The notes under the pieces are model-generated. The model was not told the DNA's origin. It saw nothing but the letters and a program-made list of their open reading frames with translations, and did not search any database. Below, piece by piece: positions 18,107-27,680 of a stretch of 64,000 bases of DNA. This stretch comes from CAKRJP01 sp963597615 (GTDB lineage Bacteria > Bacillota > Clostridia > Lachnospirales > Lachnospiraceae): the NCBI GenBank assembly GCA_963597615.1, contig CAVBQS010000012.1:1-64000 (forward strand). The letters are read 5' to 3'. Made by a program: the position numbers and the translations under genes. Position 1 is the first letter of the stretch. Every line of letters starts with the position of its first letter.

Positions 18107-19477
18107 TTAGGCGAAGAATTTGTCATAAATACCAAAGGCAAAGATAAATAGAACAATTAAGGGCAAGATATAGGTCAAGTAAAAACGCATCCAATCCTTC
18201 ACCTTAATACCTTCACCGGCATTGGCTTCTTTCTTGTAATTTTCCCATCCCCAGCCATGCTTGCTTACACAAAAGAGCAGATAAACTAAGGATCCAAGAG
18301 GCAAGAATAAATTACTTACTAGGAAATCTTCAAAATCTAAAATAGCTCCACCAAAAACCGAGAAAATATCACTGCTCCACACATTGTATCCCAGCACACA
18401 AGGTGCAGAAAGTAATGAAATCAGTACCAGATTTACCAGACTGGATTTCTTGCGACTCCACCCAGTAAGTTCCATACCACAGCAGATAATATTTTCAAAT
18501 ACAGCCAAGACTGTAGACAAGGCCGCAAAGGACATAAACAAGAAGAAGAGACTTCCCCACAAACGTCCTAAAAACATATTTGCAAAAATATTAGGCAGGG
18601 TAATAAAAATCAAGCTAGGTCCCGATGTCTGATCCACATGGTAGGTAAAGCATGCAGGGAAAATAATAAGTCCTGCTGTAATGGCTACAAAGGTATCCAA
18701 GATAACCACTCGCACAGATTCTCCCAAAAGGGTATGATCTTTTCCGATGTAGCTTCCAAAAATCGCCATGGCTCCGACTCCAAGACTTAAGGTGAAGAAG
18801 GCCTGATTCATGGCTGACACTAAAGTGTTGATTACTCCCATTTCCTTCATTCGGTCAAAATCAGGAATCAAATAAAAGGAAAGACCCTCTTTTGCACCGT
18901 CCATAAAAAAGCTATTGATGGCTAAAATTACCATAATAGCCAAAAGAGCAATCATCATAACCTTGGTAACTCGCTCCAATCCATTTTGAAGCCCCACCAT
19001 ACACACAAAGATTCCAATCACTACTACCACAAGCATCCAAAACATCATAACCCCTGGATTCCCCAGCATGTCAGTAAAACGTCCTGCTATAGCATCAGAA
19101 TCTAATCCTGCAAGTTCCCCAGTGGCTGTCTGATAAAAGTAATAAAGCATCCAGCCAGAGACTGTGGTATAGAACATCATAAGAAGGTAACAGCCAACCA
19201 GGGTAAATCCCCCGTGAATATGCCATTTTTGTCCCGGTTTTTCCAGGGCCTGATAAGCCTTTACCGGGCTCTTTTGGCTGGCACGTCCCACTGAAAATTC
19301 CATACTCATAATAGGCAGACCTAAAATTACCAGGAAAATCAGGTAGAATAATACAAAGGCTCCACCACCTCCCTGGCCTGCTACATAAGGAAATTTCCAA
19401 ACATTTCCAATTCCAATTGCACATCCTGCGGACAACAGGATGAATCCCAAACGGGATCCTAATTTCTCTCTTTCCAT
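18107..19477 (-). CDS. Neurotransmitter:sodium symporter (NSS) family amino acid transporter
   Basis: 456 residues with the LeuT/MhsT pattern of about 11 spans. The first helix carries the family signature LGFILLSAGCAIGIGNVWKFPY, where the small residues and the unwound centre form the substrate and Na+ sites; the next helix has GGGGAFVLFYLIFLVILGLP. A conserved loop follows at SVGRASQ. It moves an amino acid into the cell using Na+; the substrate cannot be read here. It sits just downstream of the glycosyltransferase cluster (59 bp), in the same direction, but no functional link is evident. A terminator follows. Confidence 0.93.
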   Translation of the reverse strand: MEREKLGSRLGFILLSAGCAIGIGNVWKFPYVAGQGGGGAFVLFYLIFLVILGLPIMSMEFSVGRASQKSPVKAYQALEKPGQKWHIHGGFTLVGCYLLMMFYTTVSGWMLYYFYQTATGELAGLDSDAIAGRFTDMLGNPGVMMFWMLVVVVIGIFVCMVGLQNGLERVTKVMMIALLAIMVILAINSFFMDGAKEGLSFYLIPDFDRMKEMGVINTLVSAMNQAFFTLSLGVGAMAIFGSYIGKDHTLLGESVRVVILDTFVAITAGLIIFPACFTYHVDQTSGPSLIFITLPNIFANMFLGRLWGSLFFLFMSFAALSTVLAVFENIICCGMELTGWSRKKSSLVNLVLISLLSAPCVLGYNVWSSDIFSVFGGAILDFEDFLVSNLFLPLGSLVYLLFCVSKHGWGWENYKKEANAGEGIKVKDWMRFYLTYILPLIVLFIFAFGIYDKFFA

Positions 19478-19536
19478 TTTACAAGTCCCCCAACTTATTT
19501 TTATGCCAAAACCGGCACATTTTATTCTGAAATGCT

Positions 19537-20511
19537 CTATCCTATCAGTACATAGAGCAGATCCATTCCTTTATTTTTAAGCTTTTTAATTTCCCCATAA
19601 TAGGGACTTCTCATTTGCCCTAGTAGCTTAAAAAGCTTCCGTCCTTCTAGATATTCAATATGTTTTCCGTAGAACTTTATTTTTTCATCATAATACTTCT
19701 TGTTTTTGTTATAGAACTCTGGATCCGACTCCTTAAGAGCAAGAAGCATCTGTCTTCCATCCACTGCAAGAATGGTTCTAGTCTCCAACTTGTTCCTGGT
19801 CCGCATCTTCTCCAGAAAATTCATGTTCGTCTTTTGCACCCCAATAGTATTCTTTTCATGGAGGCGGTAGTAGAACAAGGAAACATTCCAAAAATACATG
19901 GTATCCCGACTTGCCGCTGTAAAGTTAATCAAATAGTCATGGGCTACCTGGGTGGAAAAATGTTCCACCACTTGATCCTTCAAGTCTCTACGCAGTAACA
20001 GGGCACAGCCCTGGAAGAAATTGTGATTATAATATTCTTCAAAGGTCACCCGGACGCAGGCTCCCTTAGGAACTTCCTTTAAGTAAAGATTGTTATTGGA
20101 CTTCCCTCTCTCAGGGGCCACAGGCTTTCTTTCCCCTTTTTGGTTAATGTAGGTAAAAGAAGTAGCTAAGGCCTTAATCTGTGGCATCTCCTGCATTTTC
20201 GCCACCATAAGTTCTACCTTTTTCTTTTTCCAGATATCATCTTGATCGCAAAGAAAAATATAGTCACCACTGCAAAGAGACATGGCTTTTTTAAAATTCA
20301 GACGATAACCCAAATTGGATTCATTTTCATAGAGGCAGATCACTTGTGGATATTTTTCTTTATATTTCCTTAGAATCTTCACTGTTTCATCTGTAGAACC
20401 GTCATCGCAAATCACAAGCTGGTCCACCGGAAGTGTCTGATTCAATATAGAATCTAACTGTTCTTTTATATACAGTTCACCATTGTAGGTTGTCATTGCT
20501 ACAGAAATCAT
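19537..20511 (-). CDS. Family 2 glycosyltransferase
   Basis: 324 residues of a GT-A (GT2) fold: ISVAMTTYNGELYIKEQLDSIL at the start, DDGST (UDP contact), and the acidic metal/nucleotide motif FLCDQDDIW near residue 95. It resembles rhamnosyltransferase-like GT2 enzymes that act on cytoplasmic polysaccharide precursors. No membrane span is obvious. It is the last gene of the Wzt-Wzm-GT-GT cluster, with a 9-bp gap to the previous gene (GGTGGA before the start). Sugar donor is unknown. Confidence 0.88.
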   Translation of the reverse strand: MISVAMTTYNGELYIKEQLDSILNQTLPVDQLVICDDGSTDETVKILRKYKEKYPQVICLYENESNLGYRLNFKKAMSLCSGDYIFLCDQDDIWKKKKVELMVAKMQEMPQIKALATSFTYINQKGERKPVAPERGKSNNNLYLKEVPKGACVRVTFEEYYNHNFFQGCALLLRRDLKDQVVEHFSTQVAHDYLINFTAASRDTMYFWNVSLFYYRLHEKNTIGVQKTNMNFLEKMRTRNKLETRTILAVDGRQMLLALKESDPEFYNKNKKYYDEKIKFYGKHIEYLEGRKLFKLLGQMRSPYYGEIKKLKNKGMDLLYVLIG

Positions 20512-20520
20512 ACTTCCACC

Positions 20521-23016
20521 TTAATTTTCCTTCAATTTGTATCCACCAATATCTAGACTTAAATTCGGATTGTAGTAAGGGTCTCCCTCTGTTAAGATTT
20601 TACGCCACCGATTTTCAAAGTAAGTAATTTCTCCATTAAATCGATTTAGTTTGTCATAGTTATTCTCGCTGCCTCGAGACTTAGACTCAAAATGATAAAG
20701 CTCACAGTAAGGATTATATACAATCTTATACCCCGCTTCTCTGATTTTCAAACAGAAATCAATATCATTAAAGGCCACCTTTAGTTCCTCATTCAGGCCT
20801 CCAACCTCATCATACACAGAAGCCTTTACCATAAGGCAGGCAGCAGTTACTGCACTAATGTCCTGCTGGCAAGCTACCCTTGCAAAATATCCAAGATCTT
20901 CTTTTCTCTGATTCACAAAGCTATGCCCTGCAATTCCCTGCATTCCAATAATTACACCACCATGCTGAATAGTATCGTCAGGATAATATAATCTTGCCCC
21001 TACTGCTCCCACATCAGGCCGCATACAAAATCCCAAAAGTTCTTCGATATCATTTTCATTAATAATCTCTGTGTCGTTATTAAGAAGAAGCAAGTACTCT
21101 CCCTTGGCATAAGTGCGGCCGAAGTTATTGATAGCTGAATAATTAAATTCTCCCTTCCAATATACTACTTTAACCTTGGAATTTTCTTTCTCCAGCTTCT
21201 TGTAGTAGGCAAAGGTTTCCTCTTCTGTACTATTATTCTCTATAATAATGTATTCTATATTTTTATAAGTACACTTATTCTCTATAGACTGAATACAGCG
21301 GTCTAGATCCTCAATATGGTCTTTGTTTGGAATCATAATAGAAACCAAAGGCTCAGACTGGAGAATATATTTCACCCGGTAAATTCCAAGGGCCGGTCCA
21401 TGTTCAACCTCCACTGGAATTTCTTTTTTCTTGAAATAATCTTCCACTGCCCGCTTTCCTGCATCAAAGGCATACATCTTACTCTCCGGATTACCTGCTG
21501 TAGAATTCTCATGAATTCTCCAGTGGTAGATAACTCTCGGAATATGATAAATATGTTCTTCTCCGGCTTCTTCGCTTAAGCGCAGTACAAATTCAAAATC
21601 CTGGGCTCCATCATATTCTCCATTAAGCTGTCCCATCTTATCAATCAGGGTCTTTTTCACCAGTAAGAAGTGGCAAATATAGTTATTGTTGCAAAGAAGA
21701 TCATAGTTAAAGTCCGGCTTAAAGTGAGGATTAAAGAATTTTGAACCATCAGAGTTCATCTTATCTTCATCAGAGTAGATCATCAGAGCGTCCGGATGTT
21801 CATTAAACAATTTAATATTCTCATAGAGGGCATCTGGGGTTAAAGTATCATCATGATCATAAAGAGCAATAAAATCACCGGTAGCCAGGTCCATAGCCTT
21901 ATTCATATTCTCGGCAATTCCATAATTTTCTTCAAGACGGGTGAAACGAATCTTCTCATTATCTCCGTAATGCTCTTTTACATAGGTCTCCACCTGATCA
22001 TCGGTACTCCCATCAGCAATACAAAGCTCCCAGTTACTGTAGGTTTGGTTCTCTACAGTCTCAATCATTTCTTTCAAATAAACTATGGGAGTATTAAAGG
22101 TTGCCACAATAATACTGACCTTAGGTGTCAAAGCGAAATGAATTCTCCTCTGTTCCTTTAGCTGGTCTTCTGTAGCAAGCTGAATCCTTGCCCAGGTATC
22201 GTATTCCATATCTCCTGAAGGTTTTCCCTTAATAATCCTTCTAAGAAACTGCTTTCCTCCATGATTCTTAAAATAAGCTCCTGCCTTTTTAATGCTCTTA
22301 GGATTCACCTGTTTGGCCAGGGACACCACCCTGGCTGCAAAACTCGGGTTCTCTCCATTTGCTAAAACGCCACATCTTTTCAGATCAACAACCTGCGCCA
22401 CTCCATCGCTTTTAATGTACAGATAATACTGAGCATCCTTCTTTCCCTTAAATGCAATATAAAAGCCACTGCGCCTTCTGTATTCATCAGGGAAATCCAT
22501 TCGCTGCAGTACCCGGAAGGTATATTCCAAAGAATTTCCAGATGCATCCTTCACTTCATATTCCATCTCGGTCTCTTTCAAAGAGTAGGACCATCCCATA
22601 ACAGAACAAAGCTCGGTCTTTTCATCATATCCGAAGCCTCCTACCTCATGCTCTATATAGGAATTATCTTCTAATTTTTTAATTTTTTTCTGGTTGTACT
22701 TATTCAGTAAAATTCTTTCTTTAGAGGTTTTTCCGTAAATAGCTACAGATTTTATATCCTTCCCATTAGTATCAACCTTAATCTCAAATCCGGAATTTTT
22801 TGCTGAATAAGCCAACTTGTAAATGCGGATTAAATCTTTCCGATCATATCGTTCATAAGCCTGACACTCTACTTTCTTTCCATCAATCTCCACTTCAACA
22901 GCCACCGATTCATTGTCATGGGAAAAGATCCACCCCACAATTTCTAGATAATGTAACTCCCCTACATTTTTATAATGAAACTTATCAATGGCAAATTCGC
23001 ATTGTCCTTTTTTCAT
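20521..23016 (-). CDS. Two-domain GT2 glycosyltransferase with N-terminal beta-rich accessory repeats
   Basis: 831 residues. Residues 1-100 and 125-225 form two similar beta-rich units with the core 'VGW/VMGW..S' (27-29, 139-145), resembling the tail of the neighbouring ABC ATPase. Two GT2 domains follow: one starting PKVSIIVATFNTPIVYLKEM with ADGST and YDHDDT, and another starting PLVSIMIPNKDHIEDL with ENNST and NNDTE. Such tandem GT2 proteins build rhamnose or similar polysaccharides by alternating linkages. The start at 23016 is preferred: AGGAG 7 bases upstream lies in the final codons of the permease gene, which it abuts. It is therefore translationally linked to the exporter. Sugar specificity unknown. 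Confidence 0.88.
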   Translation of the reverse strand: MKKGQCEFAIDKFHYKNVGELHYLEIVGWIFSHDNESVAVEVEIDGKKVECQAYERYDRKDLIRIYKLAYSAKNSGFEIKVDTNGKDIKSVAIYGKTSKERILLNKYNQKKIKKLEDNSYIEHEVGGFGYDEKTELCSVMGWSYSLKETEMEYEVKDASGNSLEYTFRVLQRMDFPDEYRRRSGFYIAFKGKKDAQYYLYIKSDGVAQVVDLKRCGVLANGENPSFAARVVSLAKQVNPKSIKKAGAYFKNHGGKQFLRRIIKGKPSGDMEYDTWARIQLATEDQLKEQRRIHFALTPKVSIIVATFNTPIVYLKEMIETVENQTYSNWELCIADGSTDDQVETYVKEHYGDNEKIRFTRLEENYGIAENMNKAMDLATGDFIALYDHDDTLTPDALYENIKLFNEHPDALMIYSDEDKMNSDGSKFFNPHFKPDFNYDLLCNNNYICHFLLVKKTLIDKMGQLNGEYDGAQDFEFVLRLSEEAGEEHIYHIPRVIYHWRIHENSTAGNPESKMYAFDAGKRAVEDYFKKKEIPVEVEHGPALGIYRVKYILQSEPLVSIMIPNKDHIEDLDRCIQSIENKCTYKNIEYIIIENNSTEEETFAYYKKLEKENSKVKVVYWKGEFNYSAINNFGRTYAKGEYLLLLNNDTEIINENDIEELLGFCMRPDVGAVGARLYYPDDTIQHGGVIIGMQGIAGHSFVNQRKEDLGYFARVACQQDISAVTAACLMVKASVYDEVGGLNEELKVAFNDIDFCLKIREAGYKIVYNPYCELYHFESKSRGSENNYDKLNRFNGEITYFENRWRKILTEGDPYYNPNLSLDIGGYKLKEN

Positions 23017-23017
23017 A

Positions 23018-23794
23018 CTACATCTCCTCTGCAAATCCAAACTCTAATTTTTTAAATATGGCATATCCAATTACCAAAATCACTGCAGATAACACTGCCA
23101 CAAGACCAAGTTGCAAAGCATCCGGCCACTCATGATAAAGGAAAATATCCCGGTAGGAATTAATAATAATGGTCAGGGGATTTAGGCTGATTAGTTGAAA
23201 TAAAATCCCGGCTCCGGAGAACATATCCAAACTATATAGTACCGGAGTTCCGTAAAATCCCATATTTAAAATAAATCCTACAATAAATTCTGTATCCTGA
23301 ACATAGACATTCACTGCCGCCAAAATAAAGGCAATTCCCAAAGAAAGAGCTCCCTGAATCACGGCGATAATCGGAAGCAGAATAATATGATAAGAAATTC
23401 CTGCCCCGGTTCCTATACAAAAGATCACAACAATAATACAAGAAATAAAGAAATTCACCATTCCGCTGAGGGTCTGGGAAATTACCAAAATTTCTCTAGG
23501 AAAATAAACTTTCTTTATAATTCCTGCATTAACCCTGATGCACATGGTTCCCTGGTTAATGACTGTAATAAAGAAGGTCCAGGGGATAATTCCTGTTACC
23601 AAGTAACACAAGTAATTTGGAATGCTGGCTCCTCGAAACAAATAAGGAAATACGATCCAGTAAACTACCACCTGGAGAAGGGGATTTAAAAAAGACCACA
23701 AGATTCCAAGAAAAGACCCTTTGTATTTTCCCCGAATATCCTTCTTCACATTGGTCTTTAGCATTTCTCTATAATTATATATTTCTCTAAACAT
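23018..23794 (-). CDS. Polysaccharide ABC-2 exporter, permease subunit (Wzm/TagG-like)
   Basis: 258 residues with six predicted membrane spans and the ABC-2 family start (KDIRGKYKGSFLGILWSFLNPLLQ), which precedes the first span and is typical of Wzm/TagG. It pairs with the ATPase 17 bp upstream to export a lipid-linked polysaccharide across the cytoplasmic membrane. Its stop codon overlaps the ribosome site of the next gene (GAGGAGATGTAG). In Gram-positives such pairs export teichoic acids or rhamnose-containing wall polysaccharides. Confidence 0.9.
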   Translation of the reverse strand: MFREIYNYREMLKTNVKKDIRGKYKGSFLGILWSFLNPLLQVVVYWIVFPYLFRGASIPNYLCYLVTGIIPWTFFITVINQGTMCIRVNAGIIKKVYFPREILVISQTLSGMVNFFISCIIVVIFCIGTGAGISYHIILLPIIAVIQGALSLGIAFILAAVNVYVQDTEFIVGFILNMGFYGTPVLYSLDMFSGAGILFQLISLNPLTIIINSYRDIFLYHEWPDALQLGLVAVLSAVILVIGYAIFKKLEFGFAEEM

Positions 23795-23811
23795 ATCCTC
23801 TCCTAAGCCTC

Positions 23812-24945
23812 TTACTCTAAAGTGAAACTAATATCTTTATCCGACAAAACATTTCCATTAGATCCTACAAGTTCCAATCGAAGGACATGCTTTCCGATCT
23901 CTAGCCCATCCATGGAAATCTTTGTATTCCAACCAATCTTGTCCGCATCTAAGAAACCTGCGTATTCATCAAAAAAGATATCATAAACATCTTGCCTTGC
24001 CACAGGAGTTAACTCTACTTTCACTTCCTTATCATCTACATAAAATTTAGGAACAGCATTTGCGTCATTAGATAGACTCCATCCCATAACGTCAAACTCT
24101 CCTGCCTTTTTCTCCATATTTGAAAAATCTCTTGGCACGTCAACAGAAACTGCTCCCTTAAAGCTCTGAGCCCCACTTTCAATAGCCTTCTGTACCTTTT
24201 CTTTGTGATCAATAGCTATCTGTTTTAGATATTGGTCAATGACATAGTGAGGATCACCGTCTAAGCGCACCTCTCCCTTATAGATCCAAATAGCCCGGTG
24301 GCACAGTTCCTTAACCACTCCCAAGCTGTGGGTAACAATTACAATAGTCTTTCCGGAATCCCTTAACTGCTCCAACTTTGCATAGCATTTATCCTGGAAA
24401 TGCTGGTCTCCTACGGCTAAAATCTCATCGATCAAAAGAATATCCGCATCCACATTAATGGCCACGGAAAAAGCCAAACGCATATACATACCGGAGGAGT
24501 AGGTTCGAATAGGAGTGTCAATAAATTCTCCCAGCTCTGAAAAATCAATGATCTCCTGGATTCTTGCATCAATCTCTGCCCTGGTAAGCCCAAAGATGGA
24601 TGCATTAAAATAAATATTCTCTCTTCCTGTAAAGTCCTCATGAAAGCCAGCCCCCAACTCCAAAAGAGAAGTTAGCTTCCCATTGGTGGTAATACTTCCC
24701 TGATTTGGGAAAATAATCTTGGTCATAAGCTTCAACAAGGTAGACTTTCCGGATCCGTTGGTTCCAATTAAGGCTACAGTCTCACCCTTTCGAATATCAA
24801 GATTAATGCCCTTTAATACGTGATGATATTCCACATTATTTCTTCCAAATCTAACCAACCTCTCCTTTAAGGTCTTAGACTTATCTGATTCTACTTTAAA
24901 TTTCTTGGACATGTTCCGCACTGCAATCGCGATATTGTCACTCAT
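23812..24945 (-). CDS. Polysaccharide ABC exporter, ATPase subunit with C-terminal carbohydrate-binding domain (Wzt-like)
   Basis: 377 residues. The nucleotide-binding domain (residues 8-240) has Walker A GTNGSGKST, signature YSSGMYMRL, Walker B ILLIDE and the switch His in IVTHS. The remaining about 110 residues are beta-rich, with VMGW at 286-289. In Wzt proteins of O-antigen systems this C-terminal domain recognises the end-modified polysaccharide, which suggests glycan-length-coupled export. Start 24945 chosen because TGAGG is 10 bases upstream, against 1 base for 24954. It is first in the cluster, followed by the permease and two glycosyltransferases. Confidence 0.9.
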   Translation of the reverse strand: MSDNIAIAVRNMSKKFKVESDKSKTLKERLVRFGRNNVEYHHVLKGINLDIRKGETVALIGTNGSGKSTLLKLMTKIIFPNQGSITTNGKLTSLLELGAGFHEDFTGRENIYFNASIFGLTRAEIDARIQEIIDFSELGEFIDTPIRTYSSGMYMRLAFSVAINVDADILLIDEILAVGDQHFQDKCYAKLEQLRDSGKTIVIVTHSLGVVKELCHRAIWIYKGEVRLDGDPHYVIDQYLKQIAIDHKEKVQKAIESGAQSFKGAVSVDVPRDFSNMEKKAGEFDVMGWSLSNDANAVPKFYVDDKEVKVELTPVARQDVYDIFFDEYAGFLDADKIGWNTKISMDGLEIGKHVLRLELVGSNGNVLSDKDISFTLE

Positions 24946-25176
24946 ACTATACATACCTCATTTTATATTCTTAAAAACCCCTTTTTGCAGGGTGATTTTT
25001 GTCTATTTTTCTATAAACCGACAAACTCAGACACTATATTATACACTAATTATCCAAGAATTACTAGCACCTGAATTTGTTTCTCCTTTACGGTTTACTT
25101 TTTTTTCAAAATGTATTAAAATTTTTTCTGTACCTAAAAAAGTGCAAAATATTTGAGTAATGAAGGAGATTGAACA

Positions 25177-26838
25177 ATGAATATTTCACCACTTCAGAAA
25201 GCTAGATACGAGTATTCTCCAAAGCTTCCAGGAATGCTTCGCAACGGAATCGCTGAGATCTGTGTTAAAGAAGGATCTGCTACAGAAAGCGTAGCTGACC
25301 AGGCAAAGATCGCTGAGTTATTCCCTAACACTTATGGTAAGCCGGAGATTACTTTCGAAAAAGGAACTAACACTGCTTCCGATAAGAAACAGGTAGTAGG
25401 TGTGATCCTTTCCGGTGGACAGGCTCCAGGAGGACACAACGTAGTAAGTGGTCTTTACGATGCTCTGAAAGCTTCCAGCAAGGACAACGTTCTTTTAGGA
25501 TTCCTTGGAGGACCTAGCGGACTTTTAGAAGATAAATATATTGAGATGACCGATGAATATATCGATCAGTACAGAAACACCGGTGGATTTGATATTATCG
25601 GTTCCGGAAGAACAAAACTTGAGACTCCAGAGCAGTTTGCAGTTGCAGCAGAAGTTTGCAAAAAGCACGGCATCACTGCAATCGTTATTATCGGTGGAGA
25701 TGATTCTAATACTAACGCTTGTACTTTAGCTGAGTATATGGCAGCCAACAATACAGGAGTTCAGGTTATCGGATGCCCAAAGACTATCGACGGAGACTTA
25801 AAGAACGAAGACATCGAGTGTTCTTTCGGTTTTGATACTGCTACTAAGACTTACAGTGAATTAATTGGTAACATCGAAAGAGATGCCAACTCTGCAAAGA
25901 AATACTGGCACTTCATTAAAGTTATGGGACGTTCTGCTTCTCACGTAGCTCTTGAGTGTGCCCTTAAGACTCAGCCAAACATCTGCCTTATCGGCGAGGA
26001 AGTTGCAGCTAAGAAGATGTCACTTTCTCAAATCGCTGATCAGATTGCTGATTCTGTAGAAAAGAGAGCTGCTAACGGAGACAACTTCGGTGTAGCTATT
26101 ATCCCAGAGGGTATTGTTGAGTTCGTTCCTGAATTCTCAGTTCTGATTGCAGAGATCAACGAGCTTCTTGCAGGAGAAAAGACAGAGGAATTTAACGCTC
26201 TCCCATCTTGGGATGACAAGTATGCATTTATCAAGGCTGGACTTACAGCAGAGTCTATGTCTGTATTTGAGATCCTTCCACAGAGCATTCAGCAGCAGTT
26301 ATTCTTAGAAAGAGATCCTCACGGAAATGTACAGGTTTCATTAATCGAGTCTGAGAAATTATTCTCTGCCTTAGTAGCTGACAAGCTTGCCCAGAGAAAG
26401 GCTGCCGGAACTTACACAGGTAAGTTTGGTGCCCAGCATCACTTCTTCGGATATGAAGGAAGATGTGCATTCCCATCTAACTTTGATGCAGACTACTGCT
26501 ACTCTCTTGGATACAATGCATTCATGCTGATTCAGTATGGCTTCAACGGATATCTTTCTAAGGTATCTAACCTTTCTAAGCCAGCTGATGAGTGGGTTGC
26601 AGGTGGTATGCCAATCACCAAGATGATGAACATGGAGAGACGTAACGGCAAAGATAAGCCGGTAATCAGAAAAGCCCTTACAGAGCTTGACGGTGCTCCA
26701 TTTAAGTATTTCGAAGCACACAGAGATCAGTGGGCAGTAGAGACTTGCTTCTTATTCCCAGGAGCAATCCAGTACTACGGACCTTCAGAAGTATGTGATA
26801 TCACAACCGAGACCCTGGCTTTAGAGCAGGCAAAATAG
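25177..26838 (+). CDS. pfp: Diphosphate-dependent 6-phosphofructokinase
   Basis: Reversibly phosphorylates fructose-6-phosphate using PPi instead of ATP. The 553-residue length is that of the long PPi class. GGDDSN at 173-178 has Asp where ATP enzymes have Gly, which with PKTIDGD (about 201-207) is the accepted sign of PPi use. The N-terminal segment contains the loop ILSGGQAPGGHNVVSG. Start has AAGGAG 8 bases upstream. It is alone on the plus strand, divergent from the exporter cluster, with a strong terminator at 26868-26910. It fits a glycolysis that saves ATP, common in anaerobic Clostridia. Confidence 0.95.
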   Translation: MNISPLQKARYEYSPKLPGMLRNGIAEICVKEGSATESVADQAKIAELFPNTYGKPEITFEKGTNTASDKKQVVGVILSGGQAPGGHNVVSGLYDALKASSKDNVLLGFLGGPSGLLEDKYIEMTDEYIDQYRNTGGFDIIGSGRTKLETPEQFAVAAEVCKKHGITAIVIIGGDDSNTNACTLAEYMAANNTGVQVIGCPKTIDGDLKNEDIECSFGFDTATKTYSELIGNIERDANSAKKYWHFIKVMGRSASHVALECALKTQPNICLIGEEVAAKKMSLSQIADQIADSVEKRAANGDNFGVAIIPEGIVEFVPEFSVLIAEINELLAGEKTEEFNALPSWDDKYAFIKAGLTAESMSVFEILPQSIQQQLFLERDPHGNVQVSLIESEKLFSALVADKLAQRKAAGTYTGKFGAQHHFFGYEGRCAFPSNFDADYCYSLGYNAFMLIQYGFNGYLSKVSNLSKPADEWVAGGMPITKMMNMERRNGKDKPVIRKALTELDGAPFKYFEAHRDQWAVETCFLFPGAIQYYGPSEVCDITTETLALEQAK

Positions 26839-26867
26839 ATTTATAAAAATCAATTATAAAAAATAAT

Positions 26868-26910
26868 CAAAAAAGGAAGTTGCCAACTTAGGACAACTTC
26901 CTTTTTGATT
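26868..26910 (+). terminator. Bidirectional terminator between pfp and udk
   Basis: AAAAAAGGAAGTTG pairs with CAACTTCCTTTTT around an 11-nt loop, followed on the plus strand by GATTTTT. The opposite strand has A/T runs too, so it can end both the convergent pfp and udk transcripts. Confidence 0.85.
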
Positions 26911-26947
26911 TTTATTCTAATTCTACTTCTACTTCTAATTCTCGTTT

Positions 26948-27568
26948 CTACACCTGCTGATAGCTAAGAAGCTGATCAATCTTGGTCTTTACCAGGTCAA
27001 AGGCCACCTCATTACGGCCACTATTAATTACAATATCAGCCAAGGCTCTGGTAGGTTCCACATAAATATAATGCATAGGCTTAACCGTAGTCAGATACTG
27101 ATCAATAATACCATCCAAGTCTCTTCCCCGTTCCTTCACGTCTCTGGACACTCGCCTTAGAATACGCTCATCTGCATCTGCCTCCACATAGATTTTAATA
27201 TCAAACAAATCTCGAAGCTCCGGATTTTGCAGGGCCAAAATTCCTTCCACCACCACAATACGATTCGGCTTTACTTCCAATACCTCTTCCTTACGATTGT
27301 GTTTCGAATAATCATAAGTCGGACATTGGATTGGTTCTCCCTCTTTAAGCTTTCTCAAATGTTCCACCAAAAGATCTGTCTCCAAAGCCTCTGGATCATC
27401 GTAGTTAATCTTCCTTCGCTCTTCCAAAGTCAGATGGTCATTTCTTCTATAGTAATTGTCGTGATATAAAACTGTAATGCGGTCTCCGTATAAATCCTTT
27501 AATTTGTTTGTAAAAGTAGACTTACCAGAACCCGAACCTCCGGCAATTCCAATAATAATACAATCCAT
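26948..27568 (-). CDS. udk: Uridine kinase
   Basis: Phosphorylates uridine and cytidine to UMP/CMP in salvage. 206 residues with the P-loop GIAGGSGSGKST at 7-18, NYDDPEALETD (substrate-binding), and the family segment CPTYDYSKHNR. Length is normal. Start has AAGGAG 8 bases upstream, and a TATAAT-like -10 lies near 27640. It is convergent with pfp, next to nagB but probably transcribed apart from it. It complements the nucleoside operon at 42.5-54 kb by rescuing nucleosides that the phosphorylases do not consume. Confidence 0.95.
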   Translation of the reverse strand: MDCIIIGIAGGSGSGKSTFTNKLKDLYGDRITVLYHDNYYRRNDHLTLEERRKINYDDPEALETDLLVEHLRKLKEGEPIQCPTYDYSKHNRKEEVLEVKPNRIVVVEGILALQNPELRDLFDIKIYVEADADERILRRVSRDVKERGRDLDGIIDQYLTTVKPMHYIYVEPTRALADIVINSGRNEVAFDLVKTKIDQLLSYQQV

Positions 27569-27680
27569 AATGAAATCTCCTTTTCCTTCTAACAGACCTC
27601 TTACATAAACGTTACAAAAGGCCTGCTCCTAATCACAAATTATACTCTAAAGCCAAGGAGATTCCTAGAAGTTTTTTCAT

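Noticed and set aside
24977..24993. Small hairpin ACCC/GGGT with T-run before the exporter ATPase gene, as an attenuator
   Set aside because: Only four base pairs and no gene-specific sensing element; too weak to call.
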